Origin: Pisolithus tinctorius
Lineage: Eukaryota; Basidiomycota; Agaricomycetes; Boletales; Pisolithaceae
NCBI GenBank assembly: GCA_024663395.1
Contig: JANFAH010000021.1
Span: forward strand, 186,001-250,000
Length of the DNA: 64,000 bases
Reading direction: 5' to 3'
The position numbers and the translations under genes are program-made. The notes under the pieces are model-generated. The model was given only the letters and a program-made list of their open reading frames with translations. It ran no database searches and was not told the DNA's origin. Position 1 is the first letter of the stretch. Every line of letters begins with the position of its first letter. Below, in pieces: positions 1 to 12,102 of the stretch.

Positions 1-2
1 AG

Positions 3-182
3 GAGACTTGGGTGCCCGTCGCTCAGTACGAGGAAGCCAAGGCAATCGGTCAGGACATAAAGCGGAGAACATTGGAGGCATTAGCGGAGGACGAAGAAAC
101 GACGGAGGAGGCGTACGCTGTGATCGAGGCGAACTGGCCCTTGGACGATATGGACGAAGAGGAGTTAGAGGAGTACAAGTAA
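3..182 (+). CDS. 3' end of an unidentified gene (partial)
   Basis: An open frame enters from the left edge and ends at TAA 180-182, giving about 59 residues that start ETWVPVAQYEEAKAIGQD. The tail is strongly acidic, with runs such as EDEETTEE and MDEEELEEYK, and ends in a lysine. Charge pattern and composition look like a real protein C-terminus, unlike the overlapping open frame that starts at base 8. I do not recognise the family. The gene starts outside the window, so domain content and length cannot be judged. Confidence 0.5.
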   Translation, partial: ETWVPVAQYEEAKAIGQDIKRRTLEALAEDEETTEEAYAVIEANWPLDDMDEEELEEYK

Positions 183-804
183 GGATCCGACTCTGTATAC
201 CTATTCTGCGATGTTATTACCTATCTACTGTTAAATTCATCACCACTCAGGCTCTTTCGCAAGGGCAGTCAACGGAAACTTCTTCACGTCGTCGACGTCG
301 TTCAACTTCTTTAGCTCGCTGATATCGCGAATGTTCAAATGAGTCGCACTTGTCCACTTTTTATTGAATTATCCTTGTTTCTTCTCCTTCGAAAGTGGAG
401 CTTACATCTCGATTCTATCCTACCACTCGTTTCAGTGGAATGGGACTCGACTCCAACTTTAAGGGACAGTAACAATGCAATATCTACTGGCCCAGTGCAG
501 TCCCAGTCCCTTTTTTAGTGAAAGAAGGCACTATCAGTCTATCACATATCTTCGTTCACGCAAAAGCACAAGGTCCTAATGGCTTTGTATGGTGTGTTAA
601 GGGGCGTTTTGCAACTCCGAGCAAACGATAGTAGTCACCAATCCCGCAACCGATGCTCCTCGCGTATATACATCAAGGCTGATGAAATAACAACTAACGC
701 GATGGGTGAGGCCAAGGCAATCTGATGAATTCTGCTCGTATCCTATGTAAAGGGCATTTGGAGTGTACACACCTTTGGCAAAAGCCACTAAGCCAGTGCA
801 GACA
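183..804. other. intergenic, no gene seen
   Basis: This stretch lies between the convergent ends of the partial left-edge gene and the first DUF6533 gene. I see no open frame with protein-like composition, no repeat and no RNA gene in it. It would hold the two 3' untranslated regions. Confidence 0.4.
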
Positions 805-2572
805 TCACACTATCGTCGCCGTCGTCTCAACACCAGGTAACCCTCGCGTTGTGGCAAATGCACTCGGATGTGATAGCGGAGGAAACGCAGCCACTGCTGG
901 CCCAACAATAGATGGATCTCGAAGGTTCAACATCAACCTACTGATCATCGTCACCGAGATTCTGAGCGTGCACCGAACGCGCCATAATCAAGGTCATAAC
1001 CTACACCAGCTGGATGTCGAGTAGAGGGAACTTACACGTTGGTTATGCCGGAAGCGACGTCTTTTATACCATCCTATCCGAGAGCGATCAAAACACTTTT
1101 GAACGGTATATGAGGTATTGTGACTTACATTTGCCAGCTAAGTTCAGCCGTGTCGATAAAGTGTCCGAAAAGAGTGCGATTCCTGAACTCACCAAAAGCG
1201 TAACGATGTTCCCTACATTCGCAACGGACATCACTCTATCCACTCTGTCAGCATGCGCATACGACGTCTCAGTCCGGGACCCACGCGAAATATAGGCAAC
1301 CTAATCATACACGCATCAAGACCGTAGTTGAGGGGTATAGTCAAGGATAGACCCACCGTCTCGCAACAACACATCCGATATACTTCTCTTCCCTGGTATC
1401 CGGGAATACACCGATCTCCACAGTGTCAGTCCAAAGACGACTACGTCAAAAAGCAACTGTCCGCCCCATGCCGCCGCCATATCTACGAGTCACAATGTTG
1501 CACCGTTGAAGATGCGGCCAGATAGGAATCGAATTGTCGTCAGAAATCGCCATTCGCACAAGGTAAGCCGAGTCACGTACTCAATCCCCTGATGTACATC
1601 AGTGCTTCAATACCCGATGGATCCACGACACACGAAGAACGACAACTTACTGGTCGGAGGTGAGAAACCCCTTTCCAGGACAACCGATCGGAAGCTCCTG
1701 TGTTGAGGCCAGAGCAGCAGAGGGAGAAGAGGATGATGAAGACAAAGCCCACTATCCGTCCATGCATGTCAGCAGCTAATCATCGATCAACGATTGATAT
1801 CGAGCAGAGTGTACTCACGGCGCCTACGGCGATCGCACCCACTACCACAAATAAGAGCACAGCCAATACATGCCGGCTTCTTTCGTATAGTGCATATACG
1901 CGCATGATCATGACAACTGCAGAGATTCATCGATCAAGATAAAATGAGGAAGAGCACATGTACGCGACGGCGCATACGTACCTGCACAGATCATTTGGAC
2001 GACGATGACTGTCGCTCCATTGTATAGGAGAAAAGAACTGCACCTGCAGATGTTATCAAACGAAGGCTGAATCCATCATGAGTCTGAAAGCATGACAAGG
2101 TGTCCTCACCACTACGTCAATAAGAGCAAGAGGGGTTGAGCCGTAAATGAGGGGCACAACACCACAAACCACGCACACTATATCTCGAACCAACACTTGG
2201 AGACCAAAAGTAATAAAGCGCCGATGGCACATGGCCTAGAACAGCAAGGTATCGATTGGTAATGAAAAGCACAAAGGGCCATGATCGTCGAGGTTGTTTC
2301 CAGAATAATTGGATTTCCCTACTGAACGTGAGCGCGTAGTCGTAATAGAGGATCGCTGTGCGAGGGTGATGAGTGTTGTAGGTTGAGTGGGGGGGAGGTA
2401 TTGTGGTAAAGAGAATGTCGGGAAAAGGCAGAATAGGATAGGATAACTTACAGAATTGAACGACATGGAGAGATGTCCCGATGTCTCTAGCATTTAGGAA
2501 AGCATCAGCCCCCCATGAACATGGGCCAGAGAGTCGCACTTCAATGGCAAAAGAAACCACTTACAATGCCAT
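805..2572 (-). CDS. DUF6533 seven-helix membrane protein, array copy A
   Basis: Multi-exon gene of the DUF6533 family, predicted multi-pass membrane proteins greatly expanded in Agaricomycetes; function unknown. Exon 1 is 8 nt (2565-2572, ATG GCA TT), exon 2 is 35 nt (2452-2486), exon 3 begins at 2355; phases join in frame. The family core follows: ILYYDYALTFSREIQLFW, then the basic PRRSWPFVLF segment and a TNRYL helix. Later exons encode a helix ending RVYALYERSRHVLAVLLF (near 1850-1920), AAAWGGQLLFDVVVF (near 1430-1490) and, near the C-terminus, ISRLMLNLRDPS (near 920-960). The stop TGA is at 805-807. Seven hydrophobic segments can be placed. It is the most downstream of three same-strand copies, so local tandem duplication is likely. 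Middle exon edges are less certain than the ends. Confidence 0.82.
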
Positions 2573-3640
2573 TGAATCTATGAACACTGTTTACGGGATC
2601 GTCGATGTTGCTAGAGAACCAAACTGGAGATATAAGCAATACTGCGTGATTGATATCGATACGCACCACAACAACTGGGACAAACCAGCCTGTAGGGCGC
2701 CCATTCACATCAAGCTGTCACGGTAAGTACATATACTTCATCCTCGGGTTCTTCCAGCACTGGTTGTTGCACGCTATCGGGCCATCATTATGTAAAAGCA
2801 CGGGTGTTTTTGCCGTGCCTAAGAGTAAGACAGGTACATACTAGCTGAGTCCCACCTTGTCGACGAAGTTGTTTAGGTGACCGGTCGATACAGCCATCTG
2901 CGGTACCTTATGATTCCTGGGAACGTGTTGCAATCGTCGGCGTAGTGCGCCGAGGTGCCTGGTTGGTGACCTTTTCCTCTGTCTAACTTTACTTGGGTGC
3001 AACTTGAAGAGCATCGTCATTTAGACCAGATCGGCGTGCGTACCTGCCAATTCTTTATACATACAATCAACTCCCTCGGATAGGCAGGTAGGTATGGGTT
3101 ATTTATGGTATGGGTTAGGAGGGAGTTGACTGTATCAACAAGTTGAGTTCAGAATCATCGATGTGATGGCAAAACCGGTGCCGGCTATTTGATGCGTTTC
3201 ATCGATCATCCCTGGCCATGAATGGCCACTTCTAGAGTCGAGAAGGAACGATCGTCTTCCGCTGAGTCTCTGGTTCGCCTAGAGGAGACTACACTTCTAG
3301 TGGGCAATGAACAAAAGAAAGAAAGAACAAAGGCTTGCAACAAATGATACCGAGGCACCCCCTTTGATAATTGTACGCGTTCGAAGGCTACGTCTTTCAA
3401 AAACAACATGGCGCCGTCGGATCATTCCCCGGATCAAACTCCTTATTGCCCACCTCTAAGATTACTCCAGTATACATTTGGTATACATACAGTATTAGGT
3501 ATCCTCTGTGAACCACAAGCAGTACCACCTGGAGCATATTGTAATCAATATAAATATTAAGTATGCTCGCCCCATATCCCCCCGAAAATGACTTTGTGAT
3601 ACATATGTGAACGCACGGAACTGGAAAATCCCTGTCGGAT
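2573..3640. other. intergenic between DUF6533 copies A and B
   Basis: Upstream region of copy A and downstream region of copy B. Open frames here lack protein-like composition. It contains a hairpin-forming inverted repeat (separate entry). I see no further gene. Confidence 0.4.
3061..3135. repeat. 17-bp inverted repeat with 41-nt loop
   Basis: Bases 3061-3077 (ATACAATCAACTCCCTC) are the reverse complement of 3119-3135 with one mismatch, separated by 41 nt. It could fold as a hairpin or be a trace of a small MITE-like element. No target duplication is evident at its edges. Confidence 0.55.
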
Positions 3641-5510
3641 TCATGATGTATGTGTCATCGCTATCCCCTTCAGCCTCTGCTGCAGCTCTATCCCTGGCTC
3701 AACACCAGCTGCATTGTGGCAACCCCCCACTGGTTCATCACCATGATATCCCACACACCCACCTACAGGGTGACAAGGCCTTGATGTATGTGGACATGAA
3801 CATGACCATTCAGCTTCCATAACTGTCGTCAAGAGCATTGGTGAATCGTAATATGAACAGAAATTTGATGAATGGTCCATGGGCGTCGCAGGTTGAGAGT
3901 ACATCAAGATTTTGGGATCACGGAGGTTGAGCATGAGGCGAGAAATCATAGTTGAGGAAATGCTATCATTACAAGAATAGATGAAAGTGGGGGTGCAGAG
4001 AGTAAAGGGGTGGGAAGGGGAGTATGCATGTGCGTTAGGCATGACAAGAATGGGGCTGGGAGAAGCCTTACACGTTGGTAAACCCCGCAAGGAGCGATTT
4101 CGTCGGCGACTGATGAGCAGTAAGGACAAATTAACAGGTCAAACCCGTAGCTAAAGAGGACACACCGTGGTGGCTACCTAGACAATCAAAAGTTGAGTAA
4201 ATTTGAATGGCGACGCACTGCGGCACGTTACCAGAAAGGCAGTGATATTCGCGACATTGGCACTGGTCATAAGTCTATCCGTGTATATCCATCGGCACCA
4301 GTCCATTACCAATTCCGCAAGAAACGGCACAGTACGCACCCGAAATACAACACACCTGTGCACGACGAACGGCGGGTTATCAGTACATGTATATCCAGAT
4401 CAATAGACCGAAAAAAAACGAGCAGACATTTGTAGCACTCACCATCACGTATCAAGACATCCAATAGCGTGCGGTGTCCTAATCTTCCGATACGCAATGT
4501 TCGCCATAAGGTAAGTACGAACACGACGGCGTCAAACATCATCTGACCGCCCCACGCAATCGCCATGTCTGTGGATGTTAAGAGGTGTATGATTTCCAAA
4601 GATAACAATCCGACGAACGTTCAGCCCTGCCAACCAAGTGACGCACTCATTTGTGGGGTCGAAAAGGGAAGCAGAGAGACCCACTGATCATAGGTAATGG
4701 GGACATTACATCCATAACGCAACGCAGGGGCTGGCACAGCCGGAGACGTATCAGACGAGGGAGATAGAACGGCCCACTGACCATATCATCCAGCATCGTC
4801 CATGAGGATATAAAACACGATCATCATCCGTAGACATGACGACAGGCATTACACCTACACAGCCCACTCCAATAACAGCTAGAGCAAGTGAAATCAGAAA
4901 GAGGACTACCCTCCTGCTTTTCTGGTACAGAGCGTATACCCGAATGATCATGATGACTGGTCGCAGTGTGAAGCACTGCCCTTGATGGAGTATGACACAT
5001 ACCTCCTCCTATGATCTGTATGATTACGATCATGATTTGCTCGTAGACCCCGGCTGCTTTGCAGCTACGGCGGGATGAATTAGTTACCTGCAAAACTTAC
5101 AATGAGCAGTCACTGACAACTAAATGCACGGAATTAGACATTCACGAAAGACAAAACGCGTCATGGCCACATACAGTACCATTTTCTCCCCAACTTTGTG
5201 GCCAGAACGTACCCACCATTGCAGGCATACGAGCCAAAATGGTGAAATAACGATTGGCGACAAAGAGTGTGAACATCCATGACCTGCGGGGTTTCGTCCA
5301 AAAGAAATCCACTTCCCTCCTCCATGTGAGCAGATAGTCATAGCACAGTATCGCTGTGAAACGAGCATGTGATTGTGAACGCTGGCCGTGTACAAACGGA
5401 CACTTACTGCTTGCTACCATGTCCGATACGGAAGCGACCTCCCTGTCGGATGTGAGTCAATGTTCACATGTCGGGGAAGGTGATTGACGAACTCACAGTT
5501 GAAGGGGCAT
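3641..5510 (-). CDS. DUF6533 seven-helix membrane protein, array copy B
   Basis: Second member of the array. Exon 1 is 14 nt (5497-5510, ATG CCC CTT CAA CT), exon 2 is 35 nt (5408-5442), exon 3 starts at 5353. The joined frame gives MPLQLEVASVSDMVAS, then ILCYDYLLTWRREVDFFW, PRRSWMFTLFVANRY and a further helix. Downstream exons encode IIRVYALYQKSRRVVLFLI (near 4895-4950), a polar PHGRCWMIW segment, MAIAWGGQMMFDAVVFVLT (near 4510-4570) with LLDVLIRDGE, and the C-terminal MISRLMLNLRDP (near 3910-3950). A His/Gly/Pro-rich tail ends at 3641. Exon 2 length and intron phase match copies A and C exactly, which supports the start. Role unknown; the family resembles receptor-like multi-pass proteins only in topology. 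Confidence 0.82.
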
Positions 5511-6493
5511 GAGAGTGGGCGTACGGCTGTTGAAACTTGAGAGTCAGAGAAGCTTATAGAATGGATATAAGATACGGCGCCGTGCATGCACCGCAGATTA
5601 TTGGTTTTAAACTTTAGTGGGAAATTATCCACGTCGGAAGATATATATTGGCACCGGTACAACGGTGTCATCTCTCCGAAAGTTCGCTTTCCTTAATTTG
5701 ACGTTCGTTGCTGTACACACGCAGCTGTATTCGTATTAGATTAGGCGGAAACTAGACGGCACCCACCACATCTGTTTCACCGTGCTCCGAGCCCGAGCCG
5801 TATTACTCCTTGACTTTAAGTCATGAGAATTCCCGCACCCAATGCGGCTGAACGTTTGTCCTTAGGGCGCCAAGCATTTGTTACTCCCCGCAAGAGAGTA
5901 TTGGTGAAATTGAAGGACTCCATTCCAGGCTACGAAACGACCCAAACAAGAGAAGTGGGGAACATGAACATCCGAGATTTTGAATATCCTCTAATATTCA
6001 TCTCAGTCATTGCCATTGATTTAGAGTGTGCAGTAGGAGATGGATGTGAAAACTTTGCACAAATGACATAACTTAGCGCAGCATCTAGGCTTGCGTCGCC
6101 TGGGACTTGATCATGTAGCTTGAGGCTGAGATAACTGCGATCGGACTCGCACGGCACCACTGTCACGGACCATTTTCCAGTATCTATCTAAAGAGTGTGT
6201 ATACAACAACATGAATGCCGGAAGCTGACAGCAAAATGATTACTAGTAGAGGGATAGGATATAATACAATCGGCCATACCATGCTCCATCCCACCCCAAC
6301 GCGACTTCTCCCGTCGTCTAATGAACTATCTCATACTTGGATTCCGCACAGATCTCCAATCCACCCCCGCAAACGGCTCTTCCTCCAACAATAATCGACG
6401 CATCCGATTCGATCCCGCGATCGAGTCGATGTCTAATAGACTGATATTCACCTCTGTATGCGGAGGGTATGGTCAGCAATGCCACAGATATGA
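5511..6493. other. intergenic between DUF6533 copies B and C
   Basis: Upstream region of copy B. The 82-residue open frame at 5823 has no supporting features. No repeat or RNA gene recognised. Confidence 0.4.
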
Positions 6494-8319
6494 TTAGTTG
6501 ACCCGAGGACGACGTTGGCGTTGGCGGTTTGTGTCAAAGCCAAGACCAGCACCAAGTTTCCAACGTCGTTCCCACGCTAATGCCAGCCCCAGGCGCCAGC
6601 ACTGGCGTACGGAAAGCGGAGGGGCACAAGAGAAATCGGACGCGCACTCACCTTCCCTTATTGGATCCCTCAAATTCAACATTAACCTTGATATCAGAGC
6701 CGCACACAGCCTGATATCACCAAAATCCCCAGAAAAGGTCACATACAACCCAATACGACAATCCAGATCACGGCGATCAGATCAGATGAGGCCAAAACAC
6801 AAAGGTAACAATCAGTATGAAACATGGCGCGAACGAGCAAAACTTGCATATTCGTAGGACTTGAAAGGACCGATTTCATATTAGGCTATCAATCATTCAT
6901 AAAAGATGTGTGAGTTCGTCGTTCGTTGTCGACTCTGGAAGTGTGGCTCACCCGCCCTGCCTAGAAGAGCTCATCAGCTGTCATGACCACGGGAGAGAGA
7001 GGTGAAGAGGTAGTAAAGGGAAAAGGGATACTCACGATAAAAACGATAATGTTTGCTACATTGATGGTAGTCATCACACTTCCGAACATCGAGCATCAGA
7101 TACGTTCCATCTCGTATCAACCAAATCAACTCACGCGAAGTACATCGCGCCTGTGTACGTCCGTAGAACCAGCATTGATATGGACGTTAAAAAACGACGC
7201 ACCGTCACGCAACAAAATATCCACTAATGACCTCTTGCCCATCGACTCCATGCGCAACAGCTTCCACGTCGTCAATACGAAGACAGTCGCATCGAAGATG
7301 AGTTGTGTGCCCCATGCAACGGCGTAATCTGCGCATACATCATCATGATTAGAACGTGTCGCTCGTACGTGGGAATCGGCGGATTTAGGTTGGGAGGGAG
7401 CATTCGTAGAGGGAATGGGTATATTACTTACGAAGCGATCTAGGTAGAAAACACGTGCAAATGAGATCCAGCTGGTTAAACCGAAAAATCTAATCGAAGA
7501 CGAACTGCTGTTGAGAGATGAAACGAATACACCCATGGCCTTGCACGGGCGCCGCAGGAAGGGAAGAACTAGAATTGACAAGGAGTGCCCACTGACACTC
7601 GTACATGAGCATCCCCGTCGCCACATAAAAATGAAACAACACGATCACACACCAATGCGACTCCTGCACCAATCCCCATGAACGAGAGGAGGAAATACAA
7701 AACTCGCCGACTTTCGCCGTACATAGCGTAGACGCGTAGTGTCATGACGACTTGGAGGAAGAAGTCAAAAATGTTGATGAAGGACTAGAGGTTCGGAGGA
7801 CTCACTGGAACCCGTGAGCTGGACGACTCCCATCGTGAGTTGGTCTGCTAATAGCAGACTATCGCACCTATACCAATGTCAGGGTTGGGGGAGCAAGAGG
7901 TTTCGTGGACGCAACCGACAACTAAGTAGATGATGAAAAAATGACCAAAATCGGCAGCTAGGACAAACATACGGGGCTGTAAGGTCCGAATTTTGACGCA
8001 ACAAAGTTAGCAGTAAATGATGGTGGCACGCGACCCAGCAGTGTAATGTATCGATTGGCAAAGAAGAGTAGGAATGCCCATGATCGACGAGGTCTCGACC
8101 AGAACAATTCCACCTCATCTGCGAACGTAAGCACGTAGTCGTATAAGAAGAGCGCTTAGAGGTAGACGCATGATCGATGAACAAAAAAAAAACGGCTGAT
8201 TGACGAATCAAGTCTCACTGTAGGCTACGATATTGAAAGCTGTGGCGATGTTGCTGGGCCACGGATGTTAGTTCGTCCGGCGACTCGAGTTGGAGGAAGT
8301 TTACTCACAACTGAGGCAT
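6494..8319 (-). CDS. DUF6533 seven-helix membrane protein, array copy C
   Basis: Third member of the array. Exon 1 is only 11 nt (8309-8319, ATG CCT CAG TT), exon 2 is 35 nt (8219-8253), and the third exon opens with LFLYDYVLTFADEVELFW, PRRSWAFLLFFANRYITLL and GRVPPSF (near 7980-8160). The splice AYT-LFLYDY fits the phase used in copies A and B. Downstream exons give VAWGTQLIFDATVFVLTTW with SLVDILLRDG (near 7200-7330), and the C-terminal LISRLMLNLRDP (near 6660-6700), followed by a tail rich in Trp, Leu and Arg that stops at 6494. The three genes run head-to-tail on the same strand, roughly 1 kb apart. Function unknown. Confidence 0.8.
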
Positions 8320-11029
8320 TGACGGTGGTGGGACATGTAAATGGGACAGCCCAAAGGAGGAGGGTACAAGAACCAGATCAGGTGGGTTTTTGTATGATAG
8401 AAATAAATATCAAATATCAGAGTGGAACTTGGGATGACGATTTGAAGCCGCAGCAGGTTGTCGAGAAGACATACTTAAAACTCACATGAACACGTATGTA
8501 CCTGTATGTACGTACCTCCGACGCCGATGAATCTCCGAGGGACGACGGTACAATACGGCTGGCATGAACATATTAGACAGGGTTGCGTGCCTTCCAAGAT
8601 ACACTCCGTGTTCGATGCTACGGGCGTCAATCAGGGGATAATAATCTGAACCTAGACCTTGGCAAGTAATCGACTCAGAGTGACTGCTCCCCAACACGCA
8701 CGAACAATTGTCCCCTATTTGGGCAAGCCAGATGGATCAGGAAAAGTCTCATGGACTGAGTGTTGCGAAGGGGGGGACGCGACAGATACTGGCAGCTGCA
8801 GGCAGGTGCTTCATAGTTCGGGCATGTCGGAAAGCCGAAGAGCGGAAGCTATAAGTACATATTACATAATATTAATTAATCTGTACGATATGATGACTGT
8901 ACATATATAGCAAGATGAATGATCGAATAAACGATGAAATTTGAATAGGCTGCACCTTGTTGAAGACATGACGCGTTGCAAGAAAGTGGCTCGCCATGTC
9001 CACCTAGCACTGTGTATCATATTTTGGTTGAGAGGAGTCTACGCAACAACTCGTTATCATTGAGTCGGGGCCCGTCGGACCCGACCAGCGCTTGAAGAAC
9101 GTCCTCCAGCAATGTCGACGAGATATATCAGGACAGATAGGGTATTGATTTAGGCATTCGAAACATCACGTAGACATCCACACCGTGCATACCTTCAAGA
9201 TCCACAATCCAAGGGAATGATCTCAAGGCTTCAAATACGGATGATCAATATCCAATAATCGATTTCGGCCACATAACGCTGTTCCTGAAGCCGACGAGAC
9301 GCAACCGGCGCCGGACGACGGTAAGCAGAAACTGCAAACCGTAAGTTGCGGTGTACTAATATGACCTTCAATTTATACAGTGACTAAAACCAAGCACACG
9401 ACATGTTGACGAATGTATGTATAATATTAATCTGTCAGTGGTCAGCGAGCCCCGGAACTCACGCGGAGTCCAACAACGGTGGTACATACTGACAAGTTGT
9501 ACATTGTGGACCTTGTCCCTGGCGGCGACACGATTGCGGCTATGCTTACTTACCAGGGATGCGATAATTAATGATCGATGATCGGGGGGTACTGTCGCAG
9601 CCTCACTTCGTTTCGACACAACTAACCGCCTAGCTATGTCTTTCCCCAAACCTGATGCCCGTTGGGGGAAGACACGGAACACATCTCCTTCAACGACCAC
9701 ATTCCTCCGTGTATACGTGATACGCAACCGGAGCGCCTTACCTAGAAAATACAGGCTGCTTGTGGCAGCACCGGTCCATGATTAGGTTGCGTTATGTATT
9801 TGGCGTTTTCCAAGCTCATCCACAAATTACAATGCTGAGCGCTGAGCGGGTATGACACTCTGTTTCTGAGAATTGCACGGCGGCCGGTCTACCGGCGGCG
9901 CCTTGATTTCCTTCGGGACGGGACGCCTTTTAACGACGTATGTCCTCCTCCTTCTCGATCCCTCTCGTGCGAAAGCTGATACTATCATATATCCCCTTAA
10001 ATGGTACGTTTAGTCGTACTAGTGCACTGCAGAAGAGATTAGCGAAGCAGATTTAGCACTCACCAAGTGCGAAAGCAATCCTGAACCGTGACTCTATGCA
10101 TCCGTAGTTTGCACGACGGCGAAGGCCTGCTGATGGCAGTGGCGATACGCGATACCTGTCCAGTTCCGATCCAACTCGTCGGGCTGACGTTAGCTGTGCC
10201 ATTCAAAACTTCGCTGAATTGACCCCGTTATATCGTCCTGTTAGTCGAGTCTAGCAAGTTTTTCTAGGTTTGCGTCATTCAACTACCTCGCATGTAAGTG
10301 TGCGGGGTGGTTGATTGCGACGTTTACAAATGACGCTCTATATCTATATTGGAGCACCTTCCCCGAGAGAGTTCAGTAAGGATAATGGACACATGGGAAC
10401 AGAGGTATAGACACGATCTCTGACGGCCCTGAATAAAGTCGTCCCAGGCATATGATAACGCCACTACGAGACACCCTACTTTTCCACTTCTAATTCATGT
10501 GTTTTGAAGGCAAGTAATATGTGGTTATCGTCGCTGGAACGGCGCCGCAGATCTGAGGGCAGGACATGCCGGGTTATACGTACATATGTACTTCCGGGCC
10601 TCCGGCGCCCCCCTTCAAGGTATATCACCAGGGAATGCATTAACACATTATCCGCCCCCACATGGTTTTTGCCCCTGAGTGAGTCTGAGACGCATTCAGG
10701 TGTCTGCAAACCATTTCCTGCAAAATTACCTTGATCACAGTTCGATTGGCGAGGGCCCTTTGCGATCTCTGCGCCAGACGTTCAGAGCTCATCAACGAAC
10801 GTCCCACAAGATCGTGAGGCTCGTGAATCAGATACTAAGCATTGGTCTATTCGTACAGTGCGTTTCGTGATATACATACATAACGTGGTCTAGCATTCAT
10901 ATCTGAGTGGGCGCCCATCGACAAGGCGCAGCAACGAATAACGAAGAAAGTAAACAAGAAAAGCGGCGGTATAACAGGAATGCGAAGCAGAAGCGCAAAA
11001 AGCAAAGATGTCAGGCGGAGAACACCAAC
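8320..11029. other. 2.7-kb stretch without a recognised gene
   Basis: Several open frames of 60-120 codons occur on both strands, but none shows domain motifs, conserved splice structure or protein-like composition. A short GC-rich self-complementary patch lies near 9065-9090 (GTCGGG with CCCGAC). This could be old transposon debris or untranslated sequence; nothing more can be supported. Confidence 0.35.
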
Positions 11030-11298
11030 AAGTGTCGTGCCTTTAGCATACGAACGATAGATGGCCTGATTTTTATGGTCCGTACTCTGGAGGACGTATG
11101 TCGGGCGTAGTCGTGATTAAAATACTGCCAGGTATTGCATCACGAACTGGAAATGGACGTGACGCGCTTGGCGCGAGAGATACGGTTTGCAGGGAAGGAT
11201 CGATCCGTTCGGATGACTCGTCTCGCGCCACGTACCGAGGCGGACGGGCAAAATATGTGCCGAGGAAGGACTCAGGTCCTGCCTCCTCAAGCACCCTC

Positions 11299-12009
11299 TC
11301 ATGTGCTCTTCATAACTGCAACGACAACCCCTGCCGTTACGCCAAGCGCAAGGACAAGAATGAGCAGCGCCCAAGCACACCGCTTCGCCCACCTGATCTC
11401 TGCCACCCTCATCATGCATATCAATTCCTGGCGAGCAGCTTCTGGTTTGGTGGGCTCGAATTCGGCAGGAGCGTGGAGTGGCGAGAGGAGGATCATAGCC
11501 CCGAGGATCCAAAACGGGGGGAACACTGACGTGGAATGTGAGTTACGTGTAATGTAGGGAGAAATGCAGGGAATACACTTACAAAATCCAAATTTGAACA
11601 GATACATTGCGAGCGTGGCAGGTTCGCCGGCTGCCACGGTATATGCTGGCAACTCAGCACCGTCCACGTAAGGAGGGGGAGCTTCCCCATCCATAGCAAT
11701 CACACCCACGCGAGAAGATACAGACGGGTAGGAATCGTGTCTGCTCTCTCTTGTAGCACGTGGACGCGTGATACCGAAAAAGTCATCGATGGGGTCTGAG
11801 GTGGGGGCCGTCTCGTCTGCAGAAGCAGGAGTGCGTGTCGGTGCAGCAGCTGAACGAGCTTGTTCGGGAATAGCTGGTGAAGGTAAAGGTGCGTGGTAGC
11901 CAGTGATCGTCTGTGCCTCGACATCGACATCCATCGAGGTCTGAGAGACACCACGCCAGTGGCCGATGACGGTAGAAATACGAGAGACTGCGTTGGTGTT
12001 GGCGTTCAT
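11299..12009 (-). CDS. Two-helix PY-motif membrane protein, copy D1
   Basis: Start chosen at MNANTNAVSRISTVIGHWRG, because that methionine and its context are conserved in all three copies. The N-terminal half is polar, Pro/Ala/Thr-rich and carries a short hydrophobic word, IDDFFGITRPRATRES, and a PY motif (PPPYVDGAELPAY) of the kind bound by WW domains of Rsp5/Nedd4 ubiquitin ligases. Next comes ATLAMYLFKFGF, an intron of about 60 nt (near 11,522-11,581), then FPPFWILGAMILLSPL (helix 1), a charged stretch, and WALLILVLALGVTAGVVVAV (helix 2) close to the C-terminus. The FPPFW/ILLSPL layout is typical of an uncharacterised fungal membrane family. It is divergent from HET gene E1, 514 bp away. 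A trafficking-adaptor role is only an inference from the PY motif. Confidence 0.78.
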   Translation of the reverse strand: MNANTNAVSRISTVIGHWRGVSQTSMDVDVEAQTITGYHAPLPSPAIPEQARSAAAPTRTPASADETAPTSDPIDDFFGITRPRATRESRHDSYPSVSSRVGVIAMDGEAPPPYVDGAELPAYTVAAGEPATLAMYLFKFGFCKCIPCISPYITRNSHSTSVFPPFWILGAMILLSPLHAPAEFEPTKPEAARQELICMMRVAEIRWAKRCAWALLILVLALGVTAGVVVAVMKST

Positions 12010-12096
12010 GTTGGTGGATGATAATATCGGAGTAGATGAGATTGCGGGGTGGGTCCGAGGCTGATGGAGATCGAGGAGGGCATCGTTGGCCCTTGA

Positions 12097-12102
12097 TATA
12101 TA
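12097..12102 (-). promoter_or_regulatory. TATA box and GC box of D1
   Basis: On the minus strand GGGCGGGTATATATCAAGGG lies about 90 bp upstream of the D1 start. The same GC-box plus TATATA word sits about 100 bp upstream of the D2 and D3 starts, so it is conserved across the three copies. Confidence 0.55.

Noticed and set aside
8..322. 104-codon open frame at the left edge
   Set aside because: It overlaps another frame (3-182) with much more protein-like, acidic composition; the Arg/Gly-rich reading is a shadow of it.
2117..2560. Single-exon 147-codon reading of DUF6533 copy A
   Set aside because: It reads through an intron with a GTAAGT donor and CACAG acceptor; splicing restores the motif shared with copies B and C.
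9065..9090. GC-rich palindromic patch GTCGGG...CCCGAC
   Set aside because: The stem is only six bases; common by chance.
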